A stretch of DNA of 48,222 nucleotides from CAG-791 sp045546175 (GCA_045546175.1 JAZQCI010000119.1:1-48222), one strand, 5' to 3'; positions 1 to 7,922 are shown, counted from the stretch's first letter. Numbers and translations are program-made. The notes: a model not told the origin generated them from the letters alone.

Positions 1-172
1 TCTCTCCCCACTCCGGATCCTGAAGATACTTCTCCTGCCAGATCTCATTCGCCCGCAAAAAAGCGCCATGTATCTTTTTTTCAGCAATCAAGCGTGCCTG
101 CACGGCGTCCTCATAGTCCTCATAGCAGCCGATAAAGTAAAAAAGGTATACTTTTTTGAATTGTAATTCGTT
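1..172 (-). pseudogene. Remnant of an AP2-like DNA-binding domain, cut by the left edge
   Basis: Read leftwards from about 172, the frame is open to the window edge and encodes a stretch containing GCYEDYEDAVQARLIAEKK, then HGAFLRANEIWQEKY. This resembles the tail of the AP2/ERF-like domain found in phage and mobile-element proteins of Firmicutes (pattern G-Y-x-[DT]-x-E-[DE]-A-V-x-A-R-x-x-A-E). Two in-frame stops lie just upstream (173-178) and no ATG, GTG or TTG precedes the conserved part. The beginning of the domain is therefore missing and replaced by AT-rich sequence. I read it as a 5'-truncated relic; the part beyond base 1 cannot be seen. The family assignment rests on pattern memory only. 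Confidence 0.4.
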
Positions 173-643
173 CTATTATTCTAAACAATATTGTAATAAA
201 TTCGTATCAAAAATCAACTTTTTTTATCAATTCTTTATTTTTCCCTCTGGATTATTAAAAAACAGAATAGTGATGGTTGAAAAAACGATCTATCGAGCCT
301 GTTATTTAACGTACTATATAAGTATACTTTTTGGATTTATTTTGCATACCCAATTTATGTCTTACTATCAAATCAGACCTTCTATTGAATCAGAGCCTAT
401 AAATCCCGATTGATGACAGCATCAGAGGATGCCTGTTTAAACACGCCTGAAAGCAAATTCGCATTGGAATCAGCCCCTATTTCATATACAGTGTATATCC
501 ACAATTCTACATATTCTTAACTTGGAGTTAAGCCCTACTATACACTATCCGGCGCTATTTCTCAAGTTCAGCTGGAATCCGGCTTTACCTAAGTAACAGC
601 AAAATCCCCCTCCTCTCAGCAATAAGCGCAGGCGGCGGGCAGT
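173..643. other. AT-rich gap without a supported gene
   Basis: About 470 bases are much richer in A+T than the rest of the window. The only open frame here (156-413, plus, 85 codons) has Phe/Tyr/Ile-rich composition typical of AT-rich non-coding DNA and no convincing ribosome site. Visible structure is limited to a perfect 7-1-7 palindrome at 484-498 (ATATACA-G-TGTATAT) and two copies of a GTATACTTTTT motif near 147 and 321. The base composition suggests acquired or decaying DNA next to the AP2-like remnant. Confidence 0.5.
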
Positions 644-1471
644 TCACTTCAACGCGCTGTAAAGAAGCACGAACAGGTACAGTACCGGCTGATGCAAAAG
701 ATAGATGACCAGCGAATTTCTTCCCATAAAGGACAGCGGCTTTATCTCCTTCTTAAAGATCGGTGACTTCAAAGCGCCCTTGTCCCGCAGGATCAGGTGA
801 AGCTCATAGCCGCACAGATACAGGAAACACCACGGCAGCAATGAGAAATAATCCGTTGAAAAAAAGTTTGCCGGCGGAAATCCGATGTATGCCGTCGCAA
901 GATTCCGGTACCAGCCTTCAGGAAGCCGGACCGTCCATTTGGGAATCACAGGCAAAATCCTGTGCAGCATTCCGGTTCCGATCACCCCTGCATTCACATC
1001 CTTAAAGAGAACAAACAACGCCGCGAAGATGATCAGGCAGGCGACAGCAAGCCTATTACTCCGGGCTGCTCCGGTTCCGCTCTTTTCCTGCGCAGATGCC
1101 GGGTCAAGCCATTTTCTCAGAGGCACCATGAGCAGCATGCACGAACCGATCAGTGTGAGCACCCCGAAAATGACCCTGTCCTCGGGCAGAACTATATTTG
1201 TGACCAGCATCACAAGCGCCCCCGCGCCAAACACCACCAGACCTCGCCGCAGGAGCCTTTTGGAGAGCGGAACGCAGAAGCCGGACAGCAGAATAAAGGT
1301 CCAGCAGATGCTCTGCTGCCAGATGTAGCCGCCGCGGCTCCCGTACCAAGGCCAGTCCGCCCCAAGCATATAGACGGCATCCCAGCAGGCATGGTACAGG
1401 ATCATGCTGATCAGTGTCAGCCCTCGCAGTGTATCCAGAAGCGCCAAGCGCCCTTTTCCGCTCTTTTCCAT
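644..1471 (-). CDS. Membrane acyltransferase of the HGSNAT_cat / DUF1624 family
   Basis: A 275-residue polytopic membrane protein. The start (ATG at 1471) is fixed by AAAGGAGAT five bases upstream; an open frame continues further upstream but only runs antisense through the CYTH gene. The N-terminal hallmark LDTLRGLTLISMILYHACWD matches the first helix of the heparan-alpha-glucosaminide N-acetyltransferase catalytic-domain family, in which a membrane His-containing motif is linked to acetyl transfer across the membrane. Several hydrophobic helices follow, ending with a helix rich in Leu/Tyr. The acceptor in bacteria is unknown, so only the family is assigned. It is transcribed away from the CYTH gene, with a degenerate 15-bp repeat in the gap between them. 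Confidence 0.8.
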   Translation of the reverse strand: MEKSGKGRLALLDTLRGLTLISMILYHACWDAVYMLGADWPWYGSRGGYIWQQSICWTFILLSGFCVPLSKRLLRRGLVVFGAGALVMLVTNIVLPEDRVIFGVLTLIGSCMLLMVPLRKWLDPASAQEKSGTGAARSNRLAVACLIIFAALFVLFKDVNAGVIGTGMLHRILPVIPKWTVRLPEGWYRNLATAYIGFPPANFFSTDYFSLLPWCFLYLCGYELHLILRDKGALKSPIFKKEIKPLSFMGRNSLVIYLLHQPVLYLFVLLYSALK

Positions 1472-1514
1472 GAAATATCTCCTTTGGCAAATTAGTTGTG
1501 GCTCGCGATGTGTG

Positions 1515-1631
1515 CTGCTACGGCGCGAGTTGGTGCAGCGCCGATTGCTGCAGCGCCGGTTGTTGCTGAGCCAGCTGCTGCGCCAATTGCTGCAGCGCGT
1601 GTTTCTGCAACGCCGGTTGCTGCGGCGCAAG
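1515..1631. repeat. Degenerate 15-bp tandem repeat, about eight units
   Basis: Consensus unit TTGCTGCAGCGCCGG. Units fall at 1515, 1530, 1545, 1560, 1575 (12 bp), 1587, 1602 and 1617, with two to five changes each. Because 15 is a multiple of three the array is open in several frames. In the plus frame 1508-1660 (ATG to TGA, 50 codons) it reads as an Ala-Ala-Pro-Ile/Val repeat, but no ribosome site precedes that ATG, so I do not call a gene. The array separates two divergently transcribed genes. Confidence 0.75.
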
Positions 1632-1753
1632 CCGGCAGGTACTCGTTCTTGCAAGTATGACTGGAAATCATTCCGGGAATTCGCTAGACTATTGTAAAGT
1701 ATAGCACAGATCGCCCACCGGGCAGATTTGGATTTCAAAGAGGAGTATTTAAT

Positions 1754-2263
1754 ATGGAAATAGAGAGAAAATGGATGGTCACCGGCTGGCCTTCCGAGCA
1801 GCTCGGCCTGCAGATGCTCTATGAGCAGAGTATGCGCCAGGGATATGTAAGCGTCCGCCCTACGGTCCGCATCCGCGAGGAGGCTATGACCGGCGGCAAC
1901 ATAGAGTATGTGCTCTGCTTCAAATCCGGTGCCGGCCTTGTCCGCAAGGAAATCGAGATGGATATCACCAAAGAAAAGTTTCTTGAACTGGAGGACCTGA
2001 TCGGCCTTCCTCTCATCCCCAAAGTCCGCCGCACCTACGCCCTGCCGGACGGCCTCAAACTGGAAGTCAATCACGTCGATGAAGGACTACCCACTGAATT
2101 CTGGTATGCAGAGATCGAGTATTCCACCGTCTCTCAGGCAAAAGAGTGGGACGCCTCGAAGATTTCTCCCCTCCTCGCCGAGTATCTCGACGACGATGTC
2201 ACTGAGCAGCCCGGACAGACTATGGGAGCCTACTGGATTACGACGAGGCTTAAGGAAAATTGA
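1754..2263 (+). CDS. CYTH-domain protein (triphosphate tunnel metalloenzyme)
   Basis: A 169-residue soluble protein opening with the diagnostic E-x-E-R-K motif (EIERK, residues 2-6). Further tunnel positions can be seen: RIREE, an FKSG-x-x-x-x-RKEIE strand, LEVNHVDEG and WYAEIEY. CYTH proteins bind divalent metal and triphosphate inside an eight-stranded barrel; bacterial members are tripolyphosphatases or, less often, adenylate cyclases. The length fits a single CYTH domain with no CHAD domain attached. The start has an AGAGGAG ribosome site. No partner gene is linked, so the substrate (inorganic triphosphate most likely) is inferred from the family. Confidence 0.85.
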   Translation: MEIERKWMVTGWPSEQLGLQMLYEQSMRQGYVSVRPTVRIREEAMTGGNIEYVLCFKSGAGLVRKEIEMDITKEKFLELEDLIGLPLIPKVRRTYALPDGLKLEVNHVDEGLPTEFWYAEIEYSTVSQAKEWDASKISPLLAEYLDDDVTEQPGQTMGAYWITTRLKEN

Positions 2264-2351
2264 CAGGTTAGGCAGCTTGGGTTGGATTCTGAGAGGGGTT
2301 TTTATCAGCCTTGAGAGGTTGTTCAGCCTGAGTTGGATTCTGTGAAAGGGG

Positions 2352-2455
2352 GAGCACCCTCCGCAACCACTCCGCCGTCACTATGCGATAAATCCAGACA
2401 AAATGACGCCCAAGCGGTCGCAGAGCACTCTCCGCAACCAATTGGGCGTCAGTAT
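2352..2455. repeat. Direct repeat of about 33 bp, two diverged copies
   Basis: Copies at about 2352-2384 and 2423-2455 share GAGCAC[CT]CTCCGCAACCA and then CGTCA[CG]TAT around a variable centre. The second copy forms one arm of the terminator hairpin described at 2397-2451. A shorter direct repeat, GTTGGATTCTG, also occurs twice just upstream (about 2282 and 2333). Confidence 0.65.
2397..2451 (-). terminator. Long hairpin terminator for the leftward gene at 2489-3082
   Basis: On the minus strand the arms TGACGCCCAA and TTGGGCGTCA pair perfectly, an inner stem GGTTGCGGAG/CTCTGCGACC pairs with two G-T wobbles, and TTTTGT follows. It sits between the convergent CYTH gene and the unknown gene 2489-3082. 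The T run is only on the minus-strand side. Confidence 0.65.
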
Positions 2456-2488
2456 AAGTCTAACTCAACCGAAATATTCTCGTCTCCA

Positions 2489-3082
2489 TCACCCCAGGAA
2501 ATCATTCATCCCGATCATGATAATATTTCCGCTCTCATCCAGAAGATCTACTTCTCCTTCATTCCCCCAGGAATAGAGCTCCAGCGCATCTCCGGAATCC
2601 AGACAGAACAGCACCGAATCAATAAATTCCTTGTGCCCCTTGAACTGCTCCGCGTAATCTCTGGCCACTACCGGAAAATCTTCCGTGACCTGCACCTCTA
2701 TAAACACGATGGAAGTTCCGAGCACCCTCGCGAACAGCTTGTCCAGCGTATTGAACGTTACTTCCTTCTTTATGGCTTCCAGAGGGATACTGTTGACAGA
2801 GAGTCTGAACACAGATTGGTCCTGCATATACATCTCCAGCCGTGTTCCGTCCGTAAACAGGATGATCAGCGGACTTGACAGCGCCGCGAAGGCCGGGATC
2901 ATTACCTGATCATCCGGATCTTCCCACTCCGGAAGTTGCACGGATGAATAGTCCAACAGCCTGAAGCCGTCGATTACCTTGTTCTCGAGCTGCATGTGGA
3001 CCAGTGCGTGACGCAGTTCTTCCGTTCCGATATAAACAGGCGCGTCCCAGTCTTCCAGTGTAAACCTGCTCTTATCCTCCAT
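2489..3082 (-). CDS. Hypothetical protein, acidic, soluble
   Basis: I do not recognise this 197-residue protein. It has no signal peptide or membrane segment, is acidic, and its predicted strands alternate with turns (for example PLIILFTDGTRLEMYMQD and DALELYSWGNEGEVDLLDES), suggesting a mostly beta fold. The start at 3082 is preceded by an AAAGGGGGG ribosome site. It lies upstream of a terminator-like hairpin and downstream of a small membrane protein read in the same direction, about 70 bases apart, so the two may be co-transcribed. No function is proposed. Confidence 0.8.
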   Translation of the reverse strand: MEDKSRFTLEDWDAPVYIGTEELRHALVHMQLENKVIDGFRLLDYSSVQLPEWEDPDDQVMIPAFAALSSPLIILFTDGTRLEMYMQDQSVFRLSVNSIPLEAIKKEVTFNTLDKLFARVLGTSIVFIEVQVTEDFPVVARDYAEQFKGHKEFIDSVLFCLDSGDALELYSWGNEGEVDLLDESGNIIMIGMNDFLG

Positions 3083-3134
3083 CCCTGAATTTCCCCCCTT
3101 TCACCGTTGCCGTTCATGCTCACATATCTTCAAA

Positions 3135-3149
3135 GCTCGCGGAGCGAGC
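3135..3149. repeat. Short palindrome of the dispersed GCTCG-type hairpin family
   Basis: GCTCGC-GGA-GCGAGC. This is one of several related intergenic palindromes in the window; others are near 22598-22612, 24771-24787, 38811-38990, 44060-44075 and 44917-44933. They resemble small REP-like elements. Confidence 0.5.
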
Positions 3150-3155
3150 CCCGGC

Positions 3156-3668
3156 TCATCTGTACCTGGCTGCTCTCTTAATGACTTCCATTTTTTCAAA
3201 AGCTTTCGGAATCACCAGTTCCCCGCTCTGATGTCCTGTCGACTTTTCAACCACATTTCCGTGAATGATATATTTGGACTTTTTCTCCTCGACTTTCTTG
3301 ATCTGGGTTGCCACATAGACATTCTCCGCCTTGCTGCTGATGGTCTGGTCAGAGATTTTATGGTACTCCACCACTTTCCTCCCTGCCATTACATAGCAGT
3401 TCTTGAGTGCCCTGTTCCTCCACGTCCGAAGCATCCAGACGGTCGGGAACAGAAAAAGCCCGGGAACTATGTAGACTACGACCACTGCGAGAAACAGGAT
3501 CTTGACAGCCTGCGGCAGATTCGCGAATCCTGTAAAGAGTCCGGAATTGATCGTCATCATGAGCAGCACGCCCAGGATCAGAGAAGGCATCGACGCTCTG
3601 CTGAGGATCGTATAGATCCTGCCGGCTCCGGCATCAAACACCTCATAATTAAAAGACAGTTTTTCCAT
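3156..3668 (-). CDS. Hypothetical two-helix membrane protein
   Basis: A 170-residue protein. The ATG at 3668 is chosen because GAGGGAGG lies just upstream; upstream codons in the same frame lack a ribosome site. Two strong hydrophobic helices are visible near residues 22-42 and 50-75 (SLILGVLLMMTI, and the segment containing VKILFLAVVVVYIVPGLFLF). A soluble C-terminal half of about 90 residues follows, with strands ending in a basic tail. I recognise no family. The topology suggests a small membrane protein with a cytoplasmic domain. It is the first gene of a possible pair with 2489-3082. Confidence 0.75.
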   Translation of the reverse strand: MEKLSFNYEVFDAGAGRIYTILSRASMPSLILGVLLMMTINSGLFTGFANLPQAVKILFLAVVVVYIVPGLFLFPTVWMLRTWRNRALKNCYVMAGRKVVEYHKISDQTISSKAENVYVATQIKKVEEKKSKYIIHGNVVEKSTGHQSGELVIPKAFEKMEVIKRAARYR

Positions 3669-3809
3669 TCCATTTCCTCCCTCACTCACGAAAGTCCCTC
3701 TGCAGGCTTCCGATGCTCCGATTATAGCATGAGGGCCCTTTGTAACGCCATAGTTTAACGCCCCTTTATAACAGTCCTGTCCGCGCATGGCTCATTGCTC
3801 CACACAATA

Positions 3810-3841
3810 AGAGGGCCTGCAGTTCCCTGCAGACCCTCTTC
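3810..3841 (-). terminator. Hairpin ending the glycerol operon
   Basis: AGAGGG-C-CTGCAG, loop TTCC, CTGCAG-A-CCCTCT: a 12-pair stem with one mismatch, placed 50 bases past the stop of the DUF1667 gene. The T-rich tail is better on the plus side (TTCTTTTCC) than on the minus side (TTATTG), so its strength as a leftward terminator is uncertain. Confidence 0.55.
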
Positions 3842-3890
3842 TTTTCCTTTATTCATGAGGCCGCAGCCAAATGCGGGCCCCCGCACCGCA

Positions 3891-4256
3891 TTACGCGATA
3901 TCGCAGTTCTTTGTTACAATGACATCCACATCGGTGCCGCAGACGCCCTTGATAACGACATCGCCGATCTTAAGCGGTGCCTGCGCGCGGACCTTGTTGA
4001 TCTCGTCCATGCACTGGAAGATCTTGTCCTTGGGAATGTTCGAACTGGTCTTGACGCTGGTCCTCTCCTTGGCGCCGCCGACTACCACGACTGTGGAAGT
4101 GACTGTGCGCTCCGGATGTGTGACCTCCTGGCGGGCATACTTGTCGCCGATCGCGCAGGTATTGCCTGTCACGCTGAAGACTTCCTCGCCTTCAAACTCT
4201 ACCGTGATCTGGCAGCCCATGGGGCAGCCGATACATGTAAGATTTCTCTTTTCCAT
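3891..4256 (-). CDS. DUF1667 protein, small Cys-rich subunit of the anaerobic glycerol-3-phosphate dehydrogenase
   Basis: A 121-residue protein with an N-terminal C-x2-C-x3-C cluster (Cys8, Cys11, Cys15) and Cys34, plus two late cysteines, the pattern of the DUF1667 family. In Firmicutes this family is almost always encoded after the two flavoprotein subunits found here, where it probably plays the electron-transfer role of GlpC-type subunits. It follows the flavoprotein at 4268-5536 by 11 bases, so the genes are one transcript. The sequence shows the ligands; metal or FeS binding is inferred. Confidence 0.85.
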   Translation of the reverse strand: MEKRNLTCIGCPMGCQITVEFEGEEVFSVTGNTCAIGDKYARQEVTHPERTVTSTVVVVGGAKERTSVKTSSNIPKDKIFQCMDEINKVRAQAPLKIGDVVIKGVCGTDVDVIVTKNCDIA

Positions 4257-4267
4257 ATTCTGCCTCC

Positions 4268-5536
4268 TTATTCCGCCTCAATCTTGATGGTTATAGTCTT
4301 CAGATCCGGTTTCTCGGCGATCTTCTTCTTCTGCAGGACTACCTGCTCCATCTCGCCGGGAGCCATGATTCTCTTCTTCTTGTGCATCACGCGCTCGTCG
4401 TCAAAATAGACACTGACATAAGAGTCTTTGAAGACTGCGCCGACGCGGAAACGGACGGTGAGCAGATCGTCCATTCTCTCGGGATTGATCGTGCAGGGAA
4501 CGGTGTAGCGTGCACCCTCGACAGCCTTGAGCTGGATGATGTTGCCGCCTTCCTGGTCCTTGCAGCCGTTCTGGACATATTTTGCCGCGTTCTCGCCTGC
4601 GCGAGTAGCTTCCTCAGATACGTAGTCGACCAGGTCATGCACATGAAGGACGTTGCCGCATGCGAAGACGCCGGGAATGCTGGTCTCGAGGATCTCGTTG
4701 ACGACGGGGCCGTTGGTGACGGGGTTGATGGAGACGCCCGCGTTTCTGGACAGCTCGTTCTCAGGGATCAGACCTGTGGACAGAAGCAGTGTGTCGCAGG
4801 TGTATCTCTCTTCCGTTCCGGGGATCGGCTTCATGTCGGGGCCGACTTCGGCGATGGTGACAGCCGTCACGCGCTCCTTGCCCTCGATGTCCACGACGGT
4901 GTGGGAGAGCTTAAGCGGAATGCCGTAGTCGTCCAGACACTGGACGATGTTTCTCTTGAGGCCGCCGGAGAAAGGCATCAGCTCTGCGACCACCTTTACG
5001 ATGGCGCCTTCAAAGGTCATACGTCTTGCCATGATCAGTCCGATATCACCGGAACCGAGGATGACGACTTCACGGCCGGGCATATAGCCTTCCATGTTGA
5101 CCAGTCTCTGTGCGGTACCTGCACTGTAGATACCTGCCGGACGATATCCGGGGATGTTCAGGGCTCCTCTGGGCCTCTCTCTGCATCCCATGGCCAGGAT
5201 CACTGCGCCGGCCTTGATCTGGAACATACCGTCCGTGCGGTTCATGGCGGTGACGACCTTATCGGTGGAAATGTCCATGACCATGGTGTCGAGCTTGTAC
5301 TCGATCTCCAGGTCGTAGACCTGCTGGATGAACCTGTAGGCGTACTCGGGGCCGGTCAGCTCTTCCTTGAAGGTGTGAAGACCGAATCCGTTGTGGATGC
5401 ACTGGTTCAGGATACCGCCGAGCTCTTTGTCACGCTCAATGATCAGAATGCTGTCTGTTCCTGCCTTTTTGGCAGCTACAGCAGCCGCGAGGCCTGCGGG
5501 GCCTCCGCCGACGATTACGATATCATAACTTGTCAT
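4268..5536 (-). CDS. NAD(P)/FAD-dependent oxidoreductase, second subunit of the anaerobic glycerol-3-phosphate dehydrogenase
   Basis: A 422-residue pyridine-nucleotide-disulfide-type flavoprotein. The N-terminal FAD site is VIVGGGPAGLAAAVAA (residues 7-22), the internal NAD-binding Rossmann motif is VVILGSGDIGLIMARR, and the C-terminal FAD-contact segment is PGVFACGNVLHVHDLVDY. It belongs to the group related to NoxA/HcnB oxidoreductases that is paired with a GlpA-like protein in clostridial glp operons. Its start overlaps the upstream gene stop by four bases (ATGA), which implies translational coupling and a complex. Likely role: passing electrons between the glycerol-3-phosphate-oxidising subunit and NAD or another carrier. 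The exact acceptor cannot be told from sequence. Confidence 0.88.
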   Translation of the reverse strand: MTSYDIVIVGGGPAGLAAAVAAKKAGTDSILIIERDKELGGILNQCIHNGFGLHTFKEELTGPEYAYRFIQQVYDLEIEYKLDTMVMDISTDKVVTAMNRTDGMFQIKAGAVILAMGCRERPRGALNIPGYRPAGIYSAGTAQRLVNMEGYMPGREVVILGSGDIGLIMARRMTFEGAIVKVVAELMPFSGGLKRNIVQCLDDYGIPLKLSHTVVDIEGKERVTAVTIAEVGPDMKPIPGTEERYTCDTLLLSTGLIPENELSRNAGVSINPVTNGPVVNEILETSIPGVFACGNVLHVHDLVDYVSEEATRAGENAAKYVQNGCKDQEGGNIIQLKAVEGARYTVPCTINPERMDDLLTVRFRVGAVFKDSYVSVYFDDERVMHKKKRIMAPGEMEQVVLQKKKIAEKPDLKTITIKIEAE

Positions 5537-6993
5537 GCCTCTACCCCCTTTGTTCTCTCGATCACAAGCTTGGAGTCTCCGCCGCTCTTGGTGATCTCGG
5601 TGAGAGGAAGACCAAGTTCACGATTGATGATCTCCATGGTACGAGGTGAGCAGAAACCTGCCTGGCAGCGTCCCATGCCTGCTCTTGTTCTGCGCTTGAC
5701 GCCGTCGAGGGAGCGCGCACCGAGCGGTCTGTGGATCGCGTCGATGATCTCGCCTTCCGTGACGGACTCGCAGCGGCAGATGATGCGGCCGTAAGCGGGA
5801 TTCTTCTTAATAAGTTCATTTCTCTCTTCGATGGAGAGGTCGGCGGGATTGAGGATGCCCTTGCGGGTTCCTACCCAGTCTTCCTTCTCCTCGGCATTCA
5901 GTTTCTCTTTCATCATCTGGCCGATGTACTCGCCGATGGCAGGGCTGGAAGTAAGTCCGGGGGACTCAATGCCCGCGCAGTCGATGAAGTGAGGAGCGTC
6001 CTCTACTTCGCCAAGGATGAACTCATGGTGATCCTCGTGGGCACGCAGGCCTGCGAAGGATGTGATGACCTGGCGGATGGGCAGGTTGCGAACGTGGTCG
6101 CCTGCCTTGGCGATCAGGTCAGCGATGCCTGCTGCCGTCGTGTTGTTGCCTTCCTTGTTCTCGATATCCACAGCGGTGGGACCTACGATCAGGTTGCCGT
6201 GGATGGTAGGGGATACAAGGACGCCCTTGCCGAGCTTTGTGGGCTGCGGGAAGATGGTGTGGGACACGTGATTTCCTACTGTCTTGTCGAGCAGGCAGTA
6301 GTCGCCGCGCCTGGGAGTGATATGGATCTTCTTCTCGGAGACCATATTGTGGAAATAGTCAGCGTAGACGCCTGCCGCGTTGATGACGTAGCGGGTCTTG
6401 TACTCGCCGTTGTTGGTGCGGATCTTCCAGATCGGCTGGCCGCATTTCTTGCATGTGTCGGGTGTGAGCTTCTCAACCTTGGTATTAAAGAAGAAATCAA
6501 CGCCGTTGACATTGGCGTTCTCCGCCATAGCGATGTTGAGCATGAAGGGGCAGATAATGCCGCTTGTGGGAGCATACAGGGCTGCCACTACTTTGTCGGA
6601 CAGGTTGGGCTCGATTTCCAAACATTCTTCTCTGTTCAGGATCTTCAGCTCTTTGACGCCGTTCGCGATTCCTCTGTCATAGAGTTCCTTGAGACCGTCT
6701 TTCTCGGACTCGTGGATGCAGACGACCATCGCGCCGTTTCTCTTGAACGGGATATCGAGATCTTTTGCCAGATCTCCCATCATTTCATTTCCGCGCACGT
6801 TGAAGCGTGCCATCAGGGAGCCTTCTGCAGCATCGAATCCTGCGTGAACGATCGCGCTGTTTGCCTTGGACGTGCCGCAGCAGACATCTTCTTCTTTTTC
6901 AAGTACGCAAACGTTGAGTTTGTAGCGGGAGAGTTCTCTTGCTACTGCGGATCCGGTGACGCCGGCTCCGATGATAATTACATCGTATAACAC
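5533..6993 (-). CDS. GlpA/GlpO-like glycerol-3-phosphate dehydrogenase flavoprotein with C-terminal BFD [2Fe-2S] domain
   Basis: A 486-residue protein. I choose the GTG at 6993 because AAAGGAGAT lies eight bases before it and the FAD motif (GAGVTG, residues 9-14) then falls where the DAO family expects it; an upstream in-frame GTG at 7044 lacks a ribosome site. The body is a DAO-type oxidase/dehydrogenase that oxidises glycerol-3-phosphate to dihydroxyacetone phosphate. The C-terminal about 80 residues hold a BFD-like cluster site, C-x-C (ICRCESV) and later C-x4-C (GRCQAGFC). It is encoded between glpF and the partner flavoprotein in the glycerol operon. The gene name glpA is possible, but the anaerobic trio is not identical to enterobacterial GlpABC, so I leave the symbol open. 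Confidence 0.88.
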   Translation of the reverse strand: MLYDVIIIGAGVTGSAVARELSRYKLNVCVLEKEEDVCCGTSKANSAIVHAGFDAAEGSLMARFNVRGNEMMGDLAKDLDIPFKRNGAMVVCIHESEKDGLKELYDRGIANGVKELKILNREECLEIEPNLSDKVVAALYAPTSGIICPFMLNIAMAENANVNGVDFFFNTKVEKLTPDTCKKCGQPIWKIRTNNGEYKTRYVINAAGVYADYFHNMVSEKKIHITPRRGDYCLLDKTVGNHVSHTIFPQPTKLGKGVLVSPTIHGNLIVGPTAVDIENKEGNNTTAAGIADLIAKAGDHVRNLPIRQVITSFAGLRAHEDHHEFILGEVEDAPHFIDCAGIESPGLTSSPAIGEYIGQMMKEKLNAEEKEDWVGTRKGILNPADLSIEERNELIKKNPAYGRIICRCESVTEGEIIDAIHRPLGARSLDGVKRRTRAGMGRCQAGFCSPRTMEIINRELGLPLTEITKSGGDSKLVIERTKGVEA

Positions 6994-7110
6994 GGACTCA
7001 TCTCCTTTCCATTTGAGCACAAAGGGAGGGCGGTAGGTGACCACCGTCCTCCCCTCAAGCTAGTTTACATTATCTAGTGCTAAGTTCTATTGACTTATAT
7101 TTAACTCTGA

Positions 7111-7818
7111 TCAGTGAATTGCCATGTAAAGCAGAGAAGCAACGACTGAGCCGCAGATCGGAGCTACTACCGGAATCCAGCCGTAAGCCCAATCGGGATC
7201 CTTCTTGCCGAAGTTAGGAGCAAGAACCTGATAAGCAAGACGAGGAGCAGCATCTCTTGCTGCGTTCATTGCATATCCGGTAAGTCCGCCGAAGGAAGCG
7301 CCGCATGCTACGATGACGCCGTATACAAGGATCCAGGAAGCTCCGGAAGCGCCTGCCTCTGCGGGGATGGATGCCAGTGTGAATACGAGAATGAAAGTAG
7401 CTACGAACTCGGACAGGAAGTTGTTCACTGTGTTGCGGATGGAAGGGCCTGTAGCGAAGCAGCCGCGAACGGTTGCATCATCAGCAGTAGCCTTGATCTG
7501 GTCACCATAGAGAACGATCAGGATCGCCGCGCCTACAAAGCCGCCCAGCATCTGAGCAACGATATATCCGGGAACCTGGCCCCAGCTCATGCCGCCGCGC
7601 ATTGCAGCGCCGATGGTAACTGCGGGATTGAAGTGTGCGCCGGACATAGCGCCGAAGGAAAATGCGGGAACCATAACTGCCATACCCCAGCCGATAAGGA
7701 TGTGAACAACGCCACTTCCCTTCATTCCGGAGCCTTCAAGATTGACGTTACAGCAAACGCCGTCACCGAGAAGAACCAGCATAGCTGTTCCGATAAATTC
7801 TGCTAAATAAGCCTGCAT
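7111..7818 (-). CDS. glpF: Glycerol facilitator, MIP/aquaporin family, with altered second NPA motif
   Basis: A 235-residue six-helix channel that brings glycerol into the cell by facilitated diffusion. The first pore motif is canonical (NPA, residues 64-66, in GAHFNPAVTIG). The second is NAA (residues 185-187, in GYAMNAARDAAPRL), with the neighbouring pore Arg188 and the Asp typical of glycerol channels kept. The ribosome site AAAGGGG precedes ATG 7818. It lies directly downstream of glpK and upstream of the dehydrogenase genes, so uptake, phosphorylation and oxidation of glycerol are encoded together. The Pro-to-Ala change is unusual but not necessarily damaging, since variant motifs occur in the family. 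Confidence 0.92.
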   Translation of the reverse strand: MQAYLAEFIGTAMLVLLGDGVCCNVNLEGSGMKGSGVVHILIGWGMAVMVPAFSFGAMSGAHFNPAVTIGAAMRGGMSWGQVPGYIVAQMLGGFVGAAILIVLYGDQIKATADDATVRGCFATGPSIRNTVNNFLSEFVATFILVFTLASIPAEAGASGASWILVYGVIVACGASFGGLTGYAMNAARDAAPRLAYQVLAPNFGKKDPDWAYGWIPVVAPICGSVVASLLYMAIH

Positions 7819-7868
7819 AATTTTACCCCTTTCTTAAATAAAAACATTAAAAGTTCTATTGATATCCC

Positions 7869-7922
7869 TCAGTCATTGACTGAACCGGTTCTGCGGGCCT
7901 TCACCCCTGACCCGCAGACCGG
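7869..7922 (-). promoter_or_regulatory. Stem-loop and palindrome between glpK and glpF
   Basis: Two structures lie in the 166-base gap. One is a 12-pair stem CCGGTTCTGCGGG/CCCGCAGACCGG (7885-7897 and 7911-7922, one bulged T, 13-base loop). The other is a perfect palindrome TCAGTCA-T-TGACTGA at 7869-7883. On the minus strand no U run follows directly, so this is not a simple terminator. It could be an mRNA processing or stability element, or a GlpP target that adjusts glpF expression relative to glpK. Confidence 0.55.

Noticed and set aside
156..413. 85-codon plus-strand frame in the AT-rich left gap
   Set aside because: AT-driven amino acid composition, no good ribosome site and no recognisable family.
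1472..2074. N-terminal extension of the acyltransferase to position 2074
   Set aside because: The extension is antisense to the CYTH gene and runs through the 15-bp repeat; a strong ribosome site fixes the start at 1471.
4382..5794. 470-codon plus-strand frame over the glycerol dehydrogenase genes
   Set aside because: Antisense shadow. The minus strand encodes two recognisable flavoproteins with coupled start and stop codons.
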